64,000 nucleotides of DNA. Origin: Haliclystus octoradiatus. Taxonomy: Eukaryota; Cnidaria; Staurozoa; Stauromedusae; Haliclystidae. Positions within the stretch are counted from its first letter, which is position 1. The number at the start of each line of letters is the position of its first letter. The stretch is taken from positions 3,456,345 to 3,520,344 of the forward strand of contig OU744451.1 in NCBI GenBank assembly GCA_916610825.1. The letters are read 5' to 3'. The notes under the pieces were generated by a model that worked only from the letters and a program-made list of their open reading frames with translations, was not told where the DNA came from and ran no database searches. A program made the translations under genes and the position numbers. Positions 60,058-64,000 of this stretch are shown one piece after another.

Positions 60058-60307
60058 CCCCTGCGAAAAGAGGTTCAGGAGTTCATGAAGAGTTCATGAA
60101 GAGTTCATGAACAGTTCATGAACATTAAATGGCTCCAATTTTCCTGAACTGTTCATGAACTGTTCATGAATTGTTCATGAACAGTTCTTCAACCCTCATA
60201 GACAGTTCATAAACAGTTCATGAAAATTTGGGGCCATTTAACGTTCATGAACTGTTCATGAACTGTTCATGAACTGTTCATGAACTGCTGAAAATTTTTA
60301 GCAGGGG
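60058..60307. mobile_element. Hairpin element, site-2, 250 bp form
   Basis: Copy of 54889-55138 at the 5169-bp offset, with the same altered terminus. Confidence 0.85.
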
Positions 60308-61282
60308 AACTGCCACATATAATTTCAATTCCTAATTATAAATAATGTTGATTTACTCAGCCATAACTGTTTGCATGCAGGCTCTCAAAAGATAAATTAT
60401 AGCAAAATTACATGAATTCTATACATCCTGCTGTGGTATGATTTTTCATCCAAAGTTATAATTTATCTAACAAAATCAACAGAAATGTTTTTCAACGTGT
60501 TACTAACTACCAGATATAAATTCATTTCCTAATTATAAAAAATGCTGATTTACTCAACCATAACCTTTTGCATGCAGGCTCTCAATAGTTAATTTAACGA
60601 AATTACATGAATTCTATACATCCTGCTATGGTATGATATTTCGTCTAATGTTATAATTCAACTTACAAAATCAACAGAAATTTTTTTCAATGTGATACTA
60701 ACTACCACATATAATTTCACTTCCTAAATATAAAAAATGTTGATTTCCTCAGCCATAACCGATTGTATGTAGGCTCTCAATGGTTAATATAGCGAAATTA
60801 CATGAATTCTATACATCCTGCTATGGCATGAGTTTTCGTCCAAGGTTATAATTTAACTTACAAAATCAACAGAAATTTTTTTCAACGTGTTACTAACTAC
60901 CACATATAATTTCACTTCCTAATTATAAAAAATGTTGATTTACTCAGCCATAACCGTTTGCATGGAGGCTCTCAATAGTTAATGTAGCGAAATTACATGA
61001 ATTCTATTCATCCTGCTATGGTATGATATTTCGTCTAATGTTATAATTCAACTTACAAAATCAACAGAAATATTTCTCAACGTGTTACTAACTACCACAT
61101 ATCATTTCACTTCCTATTTATAAAAAGTGTTGATTTACTCAGCCATAATAGTTTGCATGCAGGCTCTCAATGGTATAGCGAAATTACATGAATTCTATAC
61201 ATCCTGCTATGGCATAATTTTTTGTCCAAAGTTAAGATTTAACTTAGAAAACCAAGAGAAATATTTTTTAACTTGTTACAAA

Positions 61283-61521
61283 CCCCTGCGAAAAGAGGTT
61301 CAGGAGTTCATGAACAGTTCATGAACAGTTCATGAACATTAAATGGCTCCAATTTTCCTGAACTGTTCATGAACTCTTCATGAATTGTTCATGAACAGTT
61401 CATGAACCCTCACAGACAGTTCATAAACAGTTCATGAAAATTTAGGGCCAGTTAACGTTCATGAACTGTTCATGAACTGTTCATGATCTGTTAATGAACT
61501 CCTGAACTTTTTTCGCAGAGG
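61283..61521. mobile_element. Hairpin element, site-2, 239 bp form
   Basis: Copy of 56114-56352 at the 5169-bp offset; terminus reads cgcagagg. Confidence 0.85.
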
Positions 61522-62874
61522 AACTACAACATATAATTTCAATTCCTAATTATAAAGAATGTTGATTTACTCAGCCATAACTGTTTGCATGCAGGCTCTC
61601 AATAGTTAATATAGTGAAATTATATGAATTCTATACATCCTGCTATGGTATGATTTTTCGTTCAAAGTAATAATTTAACATACAAAATCAACAGAAATGT
61701 TTCTCAACGTGTTACTAACTACCACATACAAATTCATTTCCTAATTATAAAAAATGCTGATTTACTCAACCATAACCTTTTGCATGCAGGCTCTCAATAG
61801 TTAATTTAACGAAATTACATGAATTCTATACATCCTGCTATGGCATGAGTTTTCCTCCAAGGTTATAATTTAACTTACAAAATCAACAGAAACTTTTTTC
61901 AACGTGTTACTAACTACCACATATAATTTCACTTCCTAAATATATAAAATGTTGATTTACTCAGCCTTAACCGTTTGTATGTAGGCTCTCAATGGTTAAT
62001 ATAGCGAAATTACATGAATTCTATACATCCTGCTATGGCATGAGTTTTCCTCCAAGGTTATAATTTAACTTACAAAATCAACAGAAACTTTTTTCAACGT
62101 GTTACTAACTACCACATATAATTTCAATTCTTAATTATAAAAAGTGTTGATTTACTCAGCCATAACAGTTTGCATGCAGGCTCTCAATTGTTAAAAGAGC
62201 GAAATTACATGAATTCTATACATCCTGCTATGGTATGATTTTTCGTCCGAAGTTATAATTTACCTTACAAAATCAACAGAAATGTTTCTCAACGTGTTAC
62301 TAACTACCACATATAAATTAATTTCCTAATTATAAAATATGTTGATTATTCAACCATAAACTTTTGCATGCAGGCTCTCAAAAGATAAATTATAGCAAAA
62401 TTACATGAATTCTATACATCCTGCTGTGGTATGATTTTTCATTATAATTTATCTAACAAAATCAACAGAAATGTTTTTCAACGTGTTACTAACTACCAGA
62501 TATAAATTCATTTCCTAATTATAAAAAATGCTGATTTACTCAGCCATAATAGTTTGCATGCAGGCTCTCAATGGTATAGCGAAATTACATGAATTCTATA
62601 CATCCTGCTATGGCATAATGTTTTGTCCAAAGTTAAGATTTAACTTAGAAAATCAACAGAAATATTTTTCAGCGTGTTACTAACTACCACATATAATTTC
62701 ACTTCCTAATTATAAAAAATGTTGATTTACTCAGCCATAATAGTTTGCATGCAGGCTCTCAATGGTATAGCGAAATTACATGAATTCTATACATCCTGCT
62801 ATGGCATAATGTTTTGTCCAAAGTTAAGATTTAACTTAGAAAATCAACAGAAATATTTTTTAACTTGTTACAAA

Positions 62875-63113
62875 CCCCTGCGAAAAGAGGTTCAGGAGTT
62901 CATGAAGAGTTCATGAACAGTTCATGAACATTAAATGACTCCAATTTTCCTGAACTGTTCATGAACTGTTCATGAATTGTTCATGAACAGTTCATCAACC
63001 CTCACAGACAGTTCATAAACAGTTCATGAAAATTTGGGGCCATTTAACGTTCATGAACTGTTCATGAACTGTTCATGAACTGTTCATGAACTGCTGAACA
63101 TTTTTCGCAGGGG
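62875..63113. mobile_element. Hairpin element, site-2, 239 bp form
   Basis: Same variant as 51097 and 53677. Confidence 0.85.
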
Positions 63114-64000
63114 AAATGCCACATATAATTTCAATTCCTAATTATAAAAAATGTTGATTTCCTTAGCCATAACCGATTGTATGTAGGCTCTCAATGGTTA
63201 ATATAGCGAAATTACATGAATTCTATACATCCTGCTATGGCATGAGTTTTCGTCCAAGGTTATAATTTATCTAACAAAATCAACAGAAATGTTTTTCAGC
63301 GTGTTACTAACTACCACATATAATTTCAATTCTTAATTATAAAAAGTGTTGATTTACTCAGCCATAACCGTTTGCATGCAGGCTCTCAATGGTTAATATA
63401 GCGAAATTACATGAATTCTATAAATCCTGCTATGGTATGATATTTCGTCTAATGTTATAATTCAACTTACAAAATCAACAGAAACTTTTTTCAACGTGTT
63501 ACTAACTACCACATATAATTTCAATTCTTAATTATAAAAAGTGTTGATTTACTCAGCCATAACCGTTTGCATGCAGGCTCTCAATGGTTAATATAGCGAA
63601 ATTACATGAATTCTATACATCCTACTATGGTTTGAGTTTTCGTCCAAGGTTATAATTTAACATACAAAATCAACAGAAATGTTTCTCAACGTGTTACTAA
63701 CTACCACATATAATTTCATTTCCTAATTATAAAAAATGCTGATTTACTCAACCATAACCTTTTGCATGCAGGCTCTCAATAGCTAATTTAACGAAATTAC
63801 ATGAATTCTATACATCCTGCTATGGTATGATTTTCGTCCAAAGTTATAATTTATCTAACAAAATCAACAGAAATGTTTTTCAACGTGTTACTAACTACCA
63901 CATATAATTTCAATTCTTAATTATAAAAAGTGTTGATTTACTCAGCCATAACCGTTTGCATGCAGGCTCTCAATGGTTAATATAGCGAAATTACATGGAT

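Larger units (their letters stand above)
36574..64000 (+). repeat. Satellite array, 195-bp monomer, about 130 units
   Basis: Head-to-tail monomers of 195 bp (for example atgttgatttactcagcc at 39718, 39913, 40108, 40303) fill the rest of the window without interruption except for hairpin elements. Conserved words: tttgcatgcaggctctcaat, gcgaaattacatgaattc, tatacatcctgctatgg, caacgtgttactaactacca. At least two monomer subfamilies occur: the common one, and one with ttgattattcaaccataaac plus agataaattatagc (for example 44605, 46215, 49380). Units are nested in higher-order repeats: dimers of about 390 bp (42270-43400), an offset of 1922 bp (38.3-41.7 kb), 3166 bp (43.9-50.2 kb), 2580 bp (49.2-54.4 kb) and 5169 bp (53.1-64.0 kb). 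Left-edge monomers are the most diverged. A centromeric or heterochromatic role is possible but not shown. Confidence 0.95.

Noticed and set aside
43396-62916. Eleven nearly identical 65-codon open frames starting at the monomer ATG (43396, 45390, 48556 and so on).
   Set aside because: They are the chance reading of one monomer variant (with the ggtatagcg deletion) running into a hairpin. Their spacing follows the higher-order repeats, and the translation has no domain or start context.
36574-64000. CRISPR array or telomeric repeat interpretation of the tandem array.
   Set aside because: Monomers are contiguous without unique spacers, the period is 195 bp, and the context is eukaryotic. There are no short telomere-type motifs.

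Overview
The window is AT-rich, intron-bearing animal DNA, most likely from a marine invertebrate. The evidence is a spliced secreted-protein gene, non-LTR retrotransposons, Penelope-like elements with hammerhead ribozymes, and a long satellite array. The phylum cannot be fixed from the sequence alone; a tunicate, hemichordate or cnidarian would all fit. Host coding sequence is sparse and most of the window is mobile or repeated DNA.

Layout. 1-5.4 kb: unannotated AT-rich DNA, one copy of a three-copy dispersed repeat (541-900), a small LTR-retrotransposon fossil with LTRs of about 340 bp (2072-3354), and a DIRS-like tyrosine-recombinase fossil (4543-5371, minus). 6.5-8.7 kb: an almost identical 933-bp tandem duplication. 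8.9-14.7 kb: a candidate two-exon secreted-protein gene (8895-9547, minus), a head-to-head pair of truncated Penelope-like elements (9658-10607), a 1007-bp TIR transposon with 9-bp target duplications (11342-12348), and the 5' part of a host gene with signal peptide, PAN/apple-like exon and two small exons leading to a probable fibrinogen-like domain (13411-14675, minus). 14.8-18.3 kb: AT-rich minisatellite blocks and a duplicated promoter-like segment. 19.8-22.7 kb: a 5'-truncated LINE with a 43-bp target duplication, a Crypton-like remnant, and a palindromic pair of hammerhead ribozymes. 23.1-31.5 kb: a duplicated segment of about 1.9 kb, one copy of which is split by a decayed CR1/Jockey-like LINE of about 4.2 kb (26566-30800, minus). 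33.6-36.2 kb: a longer Penelope-like element (minus) with RT, GIY-YIG and a hammerhead ribozyme. 36.6-64.0 kb: a continuous satellite array with a 195-bp monomer, organised in nested higher-order repeats. It is punctuated by hairpin elements ending in CCCCTGCGAAAA / TTTTCGCAGGGG and filled with GTTCATGAAC palindromes.

The most interesting signals are (i) five hammerhead-ribozyme folds in three loci, with compensatory base changes in stem I, two of them in a coding-free palindrome resembling an animal retrozyme; and (ii) a satellite array that was invaded by a hairpin MITE at two different monomer positions and then amplified the hairpin as part of its own higher-order units. All repeated 65-residue open frames in the array are chance readings of one monomer variant running into a hairpin and are not genes.
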